DNA from: Casuarius casuarius
Taxonomy: Eukaryota > Chordata > Aves > Casuariiformes > Casuariidae
Length of the DNA stretch: 64,000 nt
Direction of reading: 5' to 3'
Assembly: GCA_003342895.1 (NCBI GenBank)
Contig: PTFA01000031.1
Location: 3,296,603-3,360,602 of the forward strand
In this document: positions 49,921 through 63,000 of the stretch, in pieces
Layout: every line of letters starts with the position of its first letter
How positions within the stretch are numbered: position 1 is the first letter of the stretch
Notes under the pieces: model-generated
What the model was told of the DNA's origin: nothing
Databases searched by the model: none
What the model saw: the letters and a program-made list of their open reading frames with translations, nothing else
Program-made: the position numbers and the translations under genes

Positions 49921-52900
49921 TGAAAATTTAGAACTCATTTTTTACTTAAAAGACTCCTCCAAAAGATGCTCACCCAAAGATAGGAGGTTATCAGTAATGT
50001 TCATTTGTATCATAAATACATGTAGGGGAGAATGAGTATTTCATACTTGAAAAAGAAAAAGATACATCTGTTTTATAATGCAAAAAAGACAAAAGACATG
50101 TTCTTAAACTATTCTAATATCTACCAGTCTTTGGCATAGCTACAGCATACAGACAAACAAGTACTGAAACCTCATTTTTGTCCCAACTCTTAAAGTGAAA
50201 TGACTCTATGCATAGTTCTGCTTTCACTTTGGAAATGTTCCCTCTTTTGATGAGCGTAGAGAAAAGCTTGAAAGTATAAACAGAGTATATGCTAACAGCT
50301 CAGAACGACAACACAAATTAACAAAGACGACAAGAAAAGGAAGGCAAGACAGATAGAGTAAGCAGTCCATAATGGCACAAGGCTGAGTAACACAAAATTA
50401 GTATCAGAAATACTATAATTGTCTCTACACCTAGTATTTGCAAACTGTCTGGTAACATGTATGCGCAGGCTTGTGGTACTACTATGAGTACTGAAGTCAA
50501 CGTCAGAGTTTAACTGTGGACTATTAGTAGTTTTCTTCTACTTCTTTCTAAACTCATCCCCGAAGTGTATCTCATCCTCACTCCACTTGCCATTATTTTT
50601 CTCCTACTCTGCTCCTCACATCATATTCTCCTTTGACTTCCTTTTTATGAAAAAAAAAAAAAACTAAGTAGGGAAAATTTATAATTTTCCAGCATTTACA
50701 TCTTTTCTCTTTCTGACTGGCTTAAAAGTATGTTCTTCTGTATTTTATTGAGTAGTAGGAAGTTTTCTTCTTGTTTTCTTTTTAAAGTGGAACTAAAGTA
50801 GCATGACACTGATTGGCATTGAACTGTTCATTCGGCTTGTGTTGACTTCTTCAATTGTTTTTGAAATGTTTTATTTCTCAGAGATGTACCAACTCAGAGA
50901 GGGCCAGGTGATGAGTATTTTTCAAAGCAATGCACTGAACTGTACTGTTTATGTTTGATTTCTGCTTGTTTAATTATAGCAATAGAATAAAATCTTGTTT
51001 ACCGTATTTGCAGAGCTTGAGATTCCACTAGGTGAAGAGGGATTTTTAGTGCTGTAGTTTTCAGAAAAAGGTTTTTTTAAGCCTTTATTTAACTTGCATT
51101 TGAATTCTCTTTCAACCTTTCAGAAAACCCATCATATCGTTTTTATAGTCACTTTTCTATTGAGAACTATAGTCTAGGTCAAACTCATAATATTATATTA
51201 GGCATAATGTCTAGTAGCCAAGTTTCCTTTGAGAAGGCTTTCTTATATTTGAAAGAGGTACAGAATGCAGCATTTATGGAACTATAAAGAATGAACTTGG
51301 ACATGTTCAATACAAAATGTAGAAATGCCTCTTCAAAATACAAAGAGTATGTCCAACAGACAAACCCTTTAGGATAACAGAACTAGGGTGCTTTTATAAC
51401 TTAGACATATTTTTATTATGACTCAGTCAGAGCAATTTGCTTTCATAGGTTATGGAGTAGAGCTCTTTGGAAAATTGCAACTACTATTTAATTATTTCTC
51501 TCTCTCCCTTTCTCTGCATGACATTTTTTCATTTTCATCAACATTTTGACATGGGTCATGTAAAATCCATTGCTAAAATTGATTTTTTTCCCTGCATTTT
51601 CATTTAGAGGTATGTTGAACACATCCATATACTCATTTCCAACCTTTCAATTCTTCTTTCATCTTTTAGATTGGTTTGAAGTCAATTATGTGTTTATATT
51701 TTTTATTGAGTCAAAGCTTCTACTGGTTGTGCAATAGAAGGTAGACAGAGAGCAAAGGGTTTTCCAGTATGCTACTTCCACCCAATGCAGCTGTGAATAT
51801 TAATAGTTTTTTTCAGAAGAAAATCACAGAGCAACAGAAAAGTTTCCTAAATGGCAAATTAAGACATCATGGCAAATTTTGGACATGCACCTCACAGCGG
51901 TACTGAAAAAATGGACACATCTATCTAAATAGTATGTAGCAAACACAAAGCAATGCTTCACTTCCTAAAAATTACGAATTTCAGCTTAGCATGAATTATT
52001 ATAATTTATCTATAAATCCTTCAAAAAACTATGTTTATTATTGACTATTCATAGCATGATAATGCCTAGAATGTCAAATCATAAACAGAGTCCCCCTGAA
52101 CATGTTACAAAAAAATTGAGTCACAGCAAAAAAGACAGCCTCTGCCACAAAGAACTCACTATTTTAATAAAAATGCTGAGGCTGCTGACAGCTCTTGAGC
52201 CAAAACGTCACAAATATTCTGCTTTAAGAAAATGGAAACAATTAGTTGCCGCAGATACATTTTAAATATAATTTTTCAGATCTTGGTATTAGTCAGAAGC
52301 TGCAGAAAACCCTGGTGCCTAATTTGTCATCCATAAGCAAGTGGTTTATGACAACCAAAGGCAGTTTTTGAAAATAAGGAAGAGAAAAAATCCTTATAGA
52401 ATCCGTGCACGTCACAGTCTCCTGAAAATGAAGTGTGTTACGGCAGACATAAAAGAGCATGCTGTAGTAAGACAAGCTGTAATGAGTTCAGCATGTTAGT
52501 ATGCAAGTTATGAAAGATTTCTCTTCTTTAATACAATATTTTTCATTATCATTAGTCCTTGAGGTGCATGCCAGCCTTTTGCTGGTGAATGTAAATGATG
52601 GAAAGCCTCCAGGATAGAAGGAATCACAGCTTTTTTCCTCTTGTTTTGAATTGTCGTGTTACACAGTTTCGCACAGGGAGAAGTCATTTGTATAACACTG
52701 ACACAAAAGGCAGAGCTATATAGTTTCTTATGATACCACGAACTACAGTCTCTATCAATTTTTGACTGAAAATGAAAATAACGCAAAAATCAAGTTTCCT
52801 CTTATCATAGCCACACTAATATCTTCATAAATAATTGAAATTAAAAAAAAAAAGAAGATTCAATGTAATTAAAGATTGTGATTTAGGATCTGATGCAATG

Positions 52901-54474
52901 GAAATGATTCTTTTGAGACTTATTTAAAAATAAATCAGATAACAGGCTGTATTTTTCTCAAGAGCAGACATTTCAGTTAACGTATTCTACTAAAGCTAGT
53001 ATTTGCACTAGAATAGAAGAAATGTGACAGAGGATTTCTAAATCGCCAGTGGCTCTAGAATGTTTGTCAATACTGTATTGGCATTTTTGAAAAATCAGCT
53101 CAAAGGGGTAAAACTACGACCTTAAAAAATACTGTGTCCAAATATGAACGTATTAGCCAAACATTCATCTTCACTTGAAATTATATATCTGGTGTGGGAA
53201 AATATTTTTTTGCCAAACAAAACTTTCACTTACATAATTCCTGAAGATATCCTCAAGCTTCTTAACTCAGGATTTTCCTTGAATGTATTATAAAGATATT
53301 ACAGCTGTGAAACAAATTTTGATGGTATAAGGTTAAATTTATGTTGGAAGAAATAGAAAAGACTTCTTGAGAGAAAAAATAGTATATTTCTATGAAAATA
53401 CTTCTGTTTTATTTTCTCTTTTATTTTGAGGGAAGGACAAGGAAAAACTGTCAACTTCAACACAGATTTCATCAGAATTTAGAGAACAAATAAATAGTTC
53501 TAATCTTGAAGCTACGCTATGCTTTAGGGAAAACATAATTTAGGAAATTATGTTTGAATTAGCTAGAATCTGCTCTGAGTCAAAACCAACCCTGAGTGCT
53601 AGATAAAACATCATTGTGAGCAACATGAGCCATTATTTTTAGCAATTAATTCTCATGCCAAACTCCATACAATTTTCCTTGAGAACTGGAAACTATTAAA
53701 TTTTATCTACCCTAGGAATATTTTCTTCCAATCTTACCACTGCTTCACTAATTCATGTCTATCTATGGGAACATTAGTAAACTTTTTTCAGTAAATCCAC
53801 AGAATTTGCAACTTACGTGGCTCCAAATGCCTGTTTAAAGCACCCAGATCAGCATAGATATTTTTAAAAACTTAGCTCTGTAGACATAAGTAGTTCCATT
53901 CAAGATAAGAGGCTCAGTTAAAACTAACTCTGGGCTAGACTGGATGTATGACACAATTTTGCTCTAACGTAAAACATACTCCTTTAATCTAACCATTTCC
54001 AAGGAAACGATGAGATATGACTTAACCCTTTTTGTCTCCATTTTCTCCTTCAAGGTTTTGGTTTTTTAATTAGCTTTCCAAGCCTTGTTCTTTCAACCAT
54101 TTCTTTTCCCAGTTAAAAAAAAAAATCTAATGGACAAAATAGTCAGTTGCCACTTTATTCCCCTTACTTATATGTTCAGTCTTTATATATTCCCCAGTCA
54201 GAATGACTTTTATCCAAAGTTTATCCAAGTCCCAAAATGCGACTGCACTTCTGCTGAAGCCTTTGGTGCTACTAAGGAAAGTCAAGAGAACTAATAAAAA
54301 TCAGAGATGGAGAAACCATGAATATTTTCTTGGTTTTTGTCATTATCTATCACTTCTATAATTTAAAACATCAATTGCTATTTTTACTGAGATGCTAAAA
54401 CGAGATGTTTGGCCAGTCACAAGTTCACATTAAAGTCAACATTTCTGAAAGAGTTCAAGTTATTAAACCATTCT
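49921..54474. other. Noncoding AT-rich stretch
   Basis: Contains A14 (50650-50663), a pyrimidine tract (51495-51520) and a 74-codon plus-strand frame (52041-52265) rich in Lys and His that matches nothing known to me. No exon or element is recognised. Confidence 0.5.
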
Positions 54475-54499
54475 AGGGCAGGAGTCTGTGACCTGCCCT
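54475..54499. repeat. GC-rich hairpin, 8-bp stem, 9-nt loop
   Basis: Arms AGGGCAGG (54475-54482) and CCTGCCCT (54492-54499). It lies about 90 bp upstream of the CR1/SINE-like tail and might belong to the same element. Confidence 0.85.
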
Positions 54500-54584
54500 T
54501 GGTTGCTCATGGCAGAAAGAATGTTCTGGGAAGTATCAGGTTAGACTTGTCCTCTTCTTGTACTTTTTTCTCGGACTTCTTTTT

Positions 54585-54650
54585 TTGGCCACTGTCAGGG
54601 AAATGATCCTGGGCTACGGTGATCTCACCCAGTTTGGAAGTTCTTATACT
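54585..54650 (+). mobile_element. Fossil tail shared by turtle-type CR1 LINEs and CR1-mobilised SINEs
   Basis: The order GGCCACTGTC, then AATGATCCTGGGCTA, GATCTCACCCAGTTTGG and AGTTCTTAT follows the 3' tail of ancient sauropsid CR1 and tRNA-derived SINEs that share it. Several substitutions separate it from the form I remember, so the copy is old. Upstream sequence back to about 54475 may be its body but is not recognisable. The SINE-versus-LINE choice cannot be made from the tail alone. Confidence 0.55.
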
Positions 54651-55084
54651 ATAGAGAAGTTGTGCAGCAACTCATCACTGTTCCACCTTTGTGTAATGGC
54701 TTTGGCTTTTAAAAGGTCACTAACAGAAGTTTTACCTGCCGGCCTGATGGAAAGCTTGCTATTACTTCTCCCTATCCAGGAAAGACCCCTCCTTTCCATG
54801 AAATGCTCCTTAGATGAACTGTGGAGTATTTTGGACAGAGGCTTCCCACTGATGCCAGCCTTGCTTTTATTAACAAGGCCTACATCACTGCAGTCCAGCC
54901 TGTGACAAAACTGCAGCAGCGGGGGCAGGACTCAGGAACCACAGGTAAGATGAGAGGGGAAGTTCACACTTACTTGGACACTCAAGACACTGGGAAGCTA
55001 GCAGTGACTACATTTTGATCACACTGAAAAACTTTTTGCAACTGTAAGACTGATTAACTTTTCTCTCCTAAATGATAGCTGAGA
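54651..55084. other. Noncoding stretch
   Basis: A 115-codon plus-strand frame (54558-54905) begins inside the retroelement tail and continues here, so it is not an independent gene. GC is moderately raised to about 54960. Confidence 0.5.
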
Positions 55085-55140
55085 TTCTGATCTCACGACA
55101 TTAGCTAGCACTTTCTGATCTCACGACATTAGCTAGCACT
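55085..55140. repeat. Perfect 28-bp tandem duplication (2 copies)
   Basis: Copies 55085-55112 and 55113-55140 are identical, each beginning TTCTGATCTCACGACATTAG. Each copy carries a CpG and a GCTAGC palindrome. Confidence 0.95.
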
Positions 55141-57096
55141 TACCAGAAAAGGGGGGGAAAAAAACATTAAGGTAGCAACAGGAAATTTAGAAATAGAAAA
55201 TTTAGACTGAATACTTAGTAAGATTACAGGCCTTGAAATTCAAAAAAATAAATGACTTTTCGTGCTGGTCTGACACAGTGAAAATTAAACAACGGAAAAG
55301 ATAGGTATGTATACTAAAGAGGAAACTGCTTTTCTGACAAGCAGTGGACTAGGTGAGCTGACAGACCTTTACTATCTTTTGATTATGCTATTCTAATCAG
55401 ATTGCCTGATTAAAACATCAGTTGAAAGATGCTACAATATTTTCATTTTGTGAACTGGAGTAGAACTTTAATGCATGCCCACATATATACTGTATTTACA
55501 TACATGCAATTTTTTTTTTGTCCTTCTAGAAAAAGGGAGATCATACTTAACCAGTTTTATCTATAACTATTCAAACAACTTATTCACTAATCATCTTCCT
55601 TAATGTAATCACACTTAATAGCATATTATTTACAGGAAGTTTTAGAACATCTCCAATTAATTTTTGTAGAAACCTTAATTTGCGAGGCTGATGATAAAAG
55701 CTATTCTTTTTTTGAAATGGGTCCAGGTGAATTCAGAGTCAGACTGAAATGTAGCTTGCCAGTTTTTAAGTACTTCTGAAATTTACACAGCACATTTGCC
55801 AGTAAGTATACTAGAGTGAATCCCTAAGAGAACCTACTATTAGTATATACCCCTACAACAAAGATACAGAAACCAGAAGAAGAGAAAAATCTGTAATTTT
55901 CATCCATTAACTGTACCTAAAGTCATAGTTCATTAACAACTGTCTAGCAAGAGACTTATTTGAACATGGTGATATTATACTGGAAAACTGTTAATGAGTG
56001 GAATGAAGCAGGCTTCTCACTGATGATCACTGAAGTCTTGAAACAGATGTGTCTGTTGAGCACAACTTTTTCAGGCTAATGCTCCTACTTAAAAGCTCCT
56101 TTATTTGCTGGAACAGCTGGCCACAGTAGAAGCTATTGGCCAATGCAATAGTCAGCACAGCTAAAACAATCAAAAAAACTGACCGAGGGGAAATAAGTCA
56201 AGTTTCCTGGCATCACCTGAAGCCTTAGGTATGCTACAAAGTAACTATAAAAGCTTAGATTTGAGGGGAAAAAAAAGAATGTTTGCAAGGGGGTTCTCTA
56301 CCAGAGACAGACAATGAACTTTTCAGGCCCAGATAACACTGGAGAGTCAGGCTGGGATATTTCAGAGGAGGAATACCATCAGCTGTTTGTTCTCTGAATG
56401 CAGGAGACACAAGATTGTGTCTGTGTGTACTTGGCCAAAGATCAGGATTGCATGAAACACTGTATCTGATTTGTATCATCAATTCCTCCTCCTAAGAAAC
56501 AATGTCTACAAGAACTCAGATACAAGGTCGCTGTTTGGACTATGAAGGAAACAATAATATAAAAGGGTTATAGAGAATATAGTTGGAAAATAGGGAAACA
56601 AACTGAAAATAAGTAAAAGTGAACGTAATGGGAGAAGTAATACATTTTGGATAATTTGGCATTTAGTAGAGTGTGTCCCAAACACTGAAAGGGCATGGGA
56701 AAAGAAGAAAATAAGAGTGTGATAAAAGGAGAGATAAAAACAAGGCTAGTCTACTCAAGTCACTTAGGTTGTGAACTACTTGATCACCTCTAACACATGC
56801 AATCTCTCTTCTTCCAAGAAATCAGAATTCACTACAGTATACTTGAAACCCAACATTACATGAACAAAAGGATGAAAAGAAGGAATTAAAGATATCTATT
56901 TTACCATGGGTTAGAACCATCTGTTTTAGTAAAGGACAGCACCAAACCCTGCCTTTAGATTTTACAAAGCTACAGTATTTGAGTTTTTGCTACTTTTTAG
57001 GATTTTAGAAACTATCACCTTGACTAAAGCTGTATGGAAGTAATAGCAAAGAAAATAATATACACTTGGGGTATAATCTTTCCTTTGTAACTGGTA
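55141..57096. other. Noncoding AT-rich stretch
   Basis: Short homopolymers and purine-rich stretches (about 56560-56740). No open frame above 75 codons and no element is recognised. Confidence 0.5.
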
Positions 57097-57861
57097 GTGG
57101 TGCACGGTAAAAGAACATATCCTGAGTCCCCTTCAAAAGCACAAAAAAATCCATTTCAAGTTATCCTGCTTAGTAGGAGGATGAACGTCCTGAGAGAAAT
57201 CTGTCTGTCTGACAGGGGTGTAGGCCTCATTATCAAACCTTCTATATTGTTACAGCCAGAAACAAACTATACAGCAAGATTATTCTGCTCTCTTCATCAA
57301 TTTAGTTTCTTTCTACCTTCTCGTGTCTCAATGGTGCGTGCAATTTCCGTCCTTGTTATTGGTATGCAAATTCACCTGCTCCCAAAATAGTTCTCCTAAA
57401 AGACTGTTATTATGTTTGAAATGCAAGGTATGTACACCCACCTGTCAACTGCGTGAGCTAGCTGAGGCAATTATAAATTCTTTTGAAGGGCAACAAACAT
57501 TTGCCATAAATGGAGACCGAATTAATTCAGGCATTTACAAGATATGGACTGTGGTTAACCTACCAGAGAAATTCATCTGGCAGATACCATGAGCTTGACA
57601 TCCCCTTTTCCAAATACACGTCAAAGATCCTTCAAATACGGTCTCTTCTGGCACATGCTATCTGCCATACTCTTCCACAAGGATCCCACAGTTCCTTCCT
57701 TGTTGCATGTCCATCATCTCTCATATTTCATCCATCATATGACCAAAATGGGGGTTAGGACCTCCAGTCAGGAGACAAGAATATGCCAGCACATCAAGTC
57801 ATACGACATCTGCAAAACAATCTGCCCTAAGCGTTCCTCAGATGAGGGAAAAGGAGGTTAG
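57097..57861 (+). other. Cluster of four overlapping unsupported open frames
   Basis: Frames of 97, 89, 82 and 90 codons tile this 765-bp interval on the plus strand in different phases. None has a recognisable domain. The clustering could be what is left of a frameshifted coding sequence, but no residue pattern supports this; low stop density by chance is more likely. Confidence 0.12.
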
Positions 57862-59459
57862 AGTGTGAACTTCAGTCACACGCTGTGCACCCTGCCACTT
57901 AGATAAAAAGGAGGGGGGACTGTGGTGCTCATGTAGCTGATCCCAAACCACCCATGCACCACTACATTAGCTTTCAGATGTTCAGATGCTTGCAGTTTAG
58001 GGGACACATGGCTTCGGAAAAATGAAAGGTGAAAGAAAGAAGTTGTGTTGACTTTTTCAAGGAAAAAAGCATACCTGATTTTTCATACATCCTACTGTAA
58101 ACCTTGGCTACCACCTCCGTTGTCACTGTGATGTAAGAAGTCAGCTCTTAAGATAAGACTGGTCTGAGAACAGTCATAGCATAAATTGTGATGGTCTCCT
58201 TTTAGGGAGAAGTTGTTTGTGGTTTCCCCACTGACTGGGATACAACCAACGAGCTTCTAGATGTCAATACTGAAAGAGCCATGAAAGAAGACAGATTGAA
58301 TAAAACATATACAAACTGGACTGTGTGTAGGAATCCTTTGTTGTGCATGCAACAAGAGTGATAATGGAATGCATCAGAGATCCCCCAAAATTGCACAGTT
58401 GTGGAGAACCTGTAATTGTCTTCCCTGTGTTTCAATATGGATGCAGGAGCAAACTGACCCTCCCCCCCCCTTTTTTTTTTTTTTTTTAGAGCCAGCAAGT
58501 TGTATAAACTTCAGCAGAGATCTGAGGGCTTGTAACAGGGCCCTTCTTTTAATGTTTGCTAATATTATAGCTCACCTGATATTCTAGACAGTAATTCACT
58601 ACAGAATGGAAATACCCACTAATGCCTTTCCCTCACACTAGTCATAAAAAGTCACTGTTTTTTTCTATACAAAAATAACCCCTCCTTCCTCCATCTCTAG
58701 CAGTAGTTTGAGAGTAACCAGCAAGCCTATAGCAAAAACAGTCAAACAACAACCCTGAATATTACTACTTCTTCCTCTTTTTCCAAAGGTATGCCCAAGC
58801 TGTGGATATCTAAATACTTGCAGAGGTACTTCCACCTGTGATGAGCAGTAATGCAGTCACCTAACATGGCAGGCACTGGCTCCCAAAGTGCTATTACATT
58901 CTTTATGAGTGTCATCTGCACTTCTGGATGTGAATGACAACAATCAAATGCTGATGCCTGAACAGAATTGGGCAAAAAACAAAAAGTACACGAAAAATTA
59001 ATTAGGCACACAGCCCTTGTTCAGACTAGCACAAAGACAGGAACTGCCCATCTGCTTAGTGTTACAGTCTAAGGTATGTGTCTGGAAACTCAAACAAACA
59101 AGCCTGCAGAGCAAGTGAATATACTGGCTGATTAAAAATAAGATTATGGTCAGTAAGTACAAACAGTTAAATTGTCAAACAGCATAGTACTGTGTTATAA
59201 ATCAGCAATCCTGCTACCTGCTTGAACATCTACTAGGAAATACCGGTATACCATAGGTTTGTGCACAATTGGTCTGCTATCATTTTCTAAGCCACAGATA
59301 ACCCTGTCAAAACTTCTAATTAGTAATGTTCATGTTTGCAACAAGCATACATAAAACATCTATCACCTACATTAAAGTTTAGAAACATTTACCACAGATG
59401 TAAAGCTCAATTTCTTAAACTACCCAGATAACATCTCTTACAAGTACACTGATATGCAA
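57862..59459. other. Noncoding stretch
   Basis: Contains the C9-T17 tract (58462-58487). Frames on both strands of 72-98 codons are unrecognised. No other structure. Confidence 0.5.
58462..58487. repeat. C9 followed by T17
   Basis: A pure pyrimidine tract made of nine C and then seventeen T. Simple-sequence feature likely to vary in length. Confidence 0.9.
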
Positions 59460-59479
59460 CATTTACCAAAATGAAGCAG

Positions 59480-59640
59480 TTGTGCTAATCAAAGTTTCCT
59501 TAATTGTCTTATTTGAGAGATAGTCCTAATCAAACTACACAATCAAAGAGTAATTGCTATACTCCTGGTTTGGGCTCAACAAATGGAATTTGACCTAATT
59601 AATTTGGATTTTGAGTAGGATTTATATAGTAAGCACTCAG
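59480..59640. promoter_or_regulatory. Candidate enhancer-like cluster of TCF/LEF and homeodomain-type sites
   Basis: Two exact ATCAAAG cores (59488-59494 and 59542-59548), a related ATCAAAC (59529-59535), TTAATTG at 59510-59516, TAATTG at 59551-59556, and CTAATTAATTTGG at 59596-59608 fall within 120 bp. WWCAAAG is the TCF/LEF core and TAATTA the homeodomain core. The cluster is suggestive but AT-rich DNA generates both words often. Confidence 0.25.
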
Positions 59641-60014
59641 GGTTTTTCTTATTGCGTTATCATGAATACATCCACTTCATACTCCAATCTCTGCATTGGT
59701 TTCAGTGCTGACTGCAGAATCTGGTTATTTGTTTTTTTCCAGGGTATTTAATCTTCTGTTTAAAACCCTGCTCAGTTTTTAACTTAGTACATATTATTCA
59801 CTGCAATAGCTCAAATTTACTATCAATTGTGCAGATCAACCCACGTGACACTCAGGTGTATTAGAGACGAAATTTGAGCACAATCTTGCACTCCACAAAA
59901 TTTCACCACTGATTCTGTTACATCACTGATATAGGACTGGGCTTTTCCATATAGGCTGAATAGAGACTACAAAACTTCAAAGTAAGATAGCTATTACCAA
60001 GCTTTGCAGGCATT
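59641..60014. other. Noncoding AT-rich stretch
   Basis: No structure beyond AT-rich composition. Confidence 0.5.
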
Positions 60015-60031
60015 AAAAAAAAAAAAAAAAN

Positions 60032-60074
<43 letters not shown>
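60015..60074. repeat. Poly(A) followed by (AG)19 microsatellite, with one ambiguous base
   Basis: A16, an N at 60031, A4, then alternating AG from 60035 to about 60073. An A-tract leading into a dinucleotide repeat is a common outcome when a retroposon poly(A) tail mutates, but no element body is visible on either side. The N and repeat length are probably sequencing uncertainty. Confidence 0.95.
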
Positions 60075-60078
<4 letters not shown>

Positions 60079-63000
60079 CACTAAAAGCAGTCCATCTTTT
60101 CTGAGTTCTTACCTCTCAGGAAGAAAATAACAAATTAGATTTAAAAAACTGACCACAAATCTAATCTGAAATTTTTCTTTTAAATACTGGTAGAAATAAA
60201 AGAGACAGAAAGAGATCATTGCTGTATCTTCACTTGAAATGGAATCGGGTGCATTGGCAACACGTGCTGTTCTAAAAACCAAGACAGATGAAGCTTATGT
60301 TGATATTTGGCTTTACAAAGATTAGATTTACTTTAAACATTGATATAGATATATTACACAACTATATGTATATAGACTTATTAATTTAAAATATTTTTAT
60401 ATATATAATTAAAATATCAAGCAGATGTAAAAATGATTTTGGTGTTTTTTCACTTTCAAAGTGGAATTATAAACTACATCGCTATCAGCATAGCGAAATT
60501 TTTCTTTTCTAAAAAGTGATTTTGAAATGAATATTTGGTAAAACCTGAATGCTTTATAATAATTGTTAATTTTGCAATTTTTTAATTTTCATTTTTTTAC
60601 AGTTGAAAACAAAACAGACAAATTTGACTCTGCCCTTTTACCCTTTTGTTCAGAATTATTTTGCTTTATACACTCTTTTAAGTACACTTCCTTTAAGCAC
60701 TTATTAATTAAGTTTAAATACACTTTCAGGATTTTGCTCAAGTGTACATGCTACTTACTTGCGTGTCACACAGCTTCCCTGGCTAATAAACGTTTGCTGA
60801 AATTCTTTCTTCCACATAGTGGAATCACATCTCTGCTTTGCTAGTTCACCAACCTACTACTTTTGCTACTATTCACCAACCAACACAACTCAGTTGAGAT
60901 TTAGTTGTCACTTTCTGGATACCCTGAAGCAATTTAGTAAAGTACTGGGCACATTTTTAAAGTTTAGGTGACTTCACATTAGCCAGGTCCCTGTGAATCC
61001 TCTCCAGTTGAACAAAGTTCCAATAAAAGCCTATGTGTACAGAGAAACACAGCTACAAAGGATAGGTGTACAAAATGTTAAAATAAAAGTAAAGAAGCCA
61101 TATCTCTACCTAGCATTTGCATTAGCTCTGAAAAAGTTCTCTCGCCTTCTAGATCATAAGACAACAATTCTTCTGGCCGAGGACAGTGGTTTTTAAGTTA
61201 CATTTACGGAAAAAGGCTGACACTAGTGAACTCTTTCTTTTATAGAAAAACCATTCTTGCTTGAAATCAGTCATCCTGCTCCCTTCCACACATCCTCCTG
61301 TCTGACCATTTTTTCAGACACTGCTTAGCCTCTACCTCAGTCAGGAAAGAATTTCAGACTGTTTTTCATCAGGACATGATCTGCTCCTTCCAAATTTGGT
61401 AACAGTAACATGCCTTAGAAAAAGAGTTGGTGCAGCTTTACACTTTACCAGAGAGTAAAAAGAAAGTCAGTAATCCCACTGCAAGGCAATGTTCAAACCT
61501 CAAGGTAGGGGGTAGGAGGCGATAAATACCTTTTTTCAGATGCAAGGCTGACTGGGTGTTTTCATCCCACCTGCCTTGGGCTACTTGTTCTTCTCTCCAC
61601 ATTATCGCCTCAGTTGCATCACAGCTGTATTATGAAAAGATCATTGGCACCAAAGAGGGGGTCGTTCTGGGATGGAAATTAATGGCTGAAGAGAGAAGAG
61701 GATAGGAGATTGGTAAGAAGAACCTTAACTAAGAAAGATGGCAAAGAAAACTGTTCCTTCCTATAATACATCTTTTGGTTCAGACTAGAACTGGCAATAA
61801 TGGGTTTGAAGTGAATGCCTCCCTGACCCCTTAACTCTGTTTTGGGGGAATAACATGACAGTTATAAGGAAGGATTCACTCTGATTTCTAAATAATTACA
61901 GAGTTGACTGCATCCAAAACTGCACCATCTCATTTACCTCTTTAAAACGGTAAAGGCATTTTCTGAATCATGGCTTGTGAGTAGGAGGAGGGGGGTTGCT
62001 TAATTTTGATAATATTGGTATTTTCAGTTTGGAACCAGTTTTAGCAAGACTCCCTTTTTTCCTCTGTGCATTACATTTTACCTAGTTATTTAACTTTAAC
62101 ACTAAAGAGGGAGGGAAAGAGTGTTTTGTCTTTCCTGTTGTTCATTTTCTGGATATTTAAAACTACTTTGTTTGGGTTCTGAATTTTCATTTTCCCTTAA
62201 AAAAAAAATCTTTAGAGACTTTCCTGTAGGAGTTGCTACAGGAATCCAAAGTATCATTATTAACAACAAGATTACTTCAGAGATCTCTTTTTAAAAGCAG
62301 TATGAAAGAATGGAAAAAAGGTATGAATCAGAAGTGAATGAAAAAAAAGGAAAATCACAAAAAAAAATCTTGAGTTGTACATCAGGTAAAAATTCATAAT
62401 AGCGTATCTGTTATCCCAGTACCACATACAGAAATACATCTCTGGCATTTTGTTATTTAGTTAAAATATTTTGGCAAGAATTTCTTACACTTAGCAGTAG
62501 GCTTTATCCTTACCAAATGTAAAGCAGGAGAGCGCTACTTCATTATCTGAAGAGTGGCAAGAAGCTACACAGCAGCTACAAACTCAGTTATGTTTTATAC
62601 TCCAGCAATAACAATTGCAATTTGTGCAGTCTTCCCCATGGATTGCAAGAAATTATTTTATCAGCTTTTTTTTTTCATCCTACATAATCACTTCTTAAAC
62701 TAAGCCCTTGATGTAAATGTGACTTTGAGAGTGGGGTTTTGCTTTAGGGAGTTTCCCTCATATATTCAAACACCTGCATTACTAATGTAAGCAATCTCAT
62801 CACAGAATTATGTCATATCATATGTTGCATACACAATGAATATAAGTTTTTCCACTGATTTTCAGGAAGAGTGGTTCAGTCATAGCACAAGCTAAAGGTT
62901 CCTCTTCATTTGCAGTGCCAGTGGGTTCAGAAAACCCTCAGCATTCAAATAATCCTTATTTTACCTCATGATTTGCACAAGAAAAAGGGATGAGAATTTA

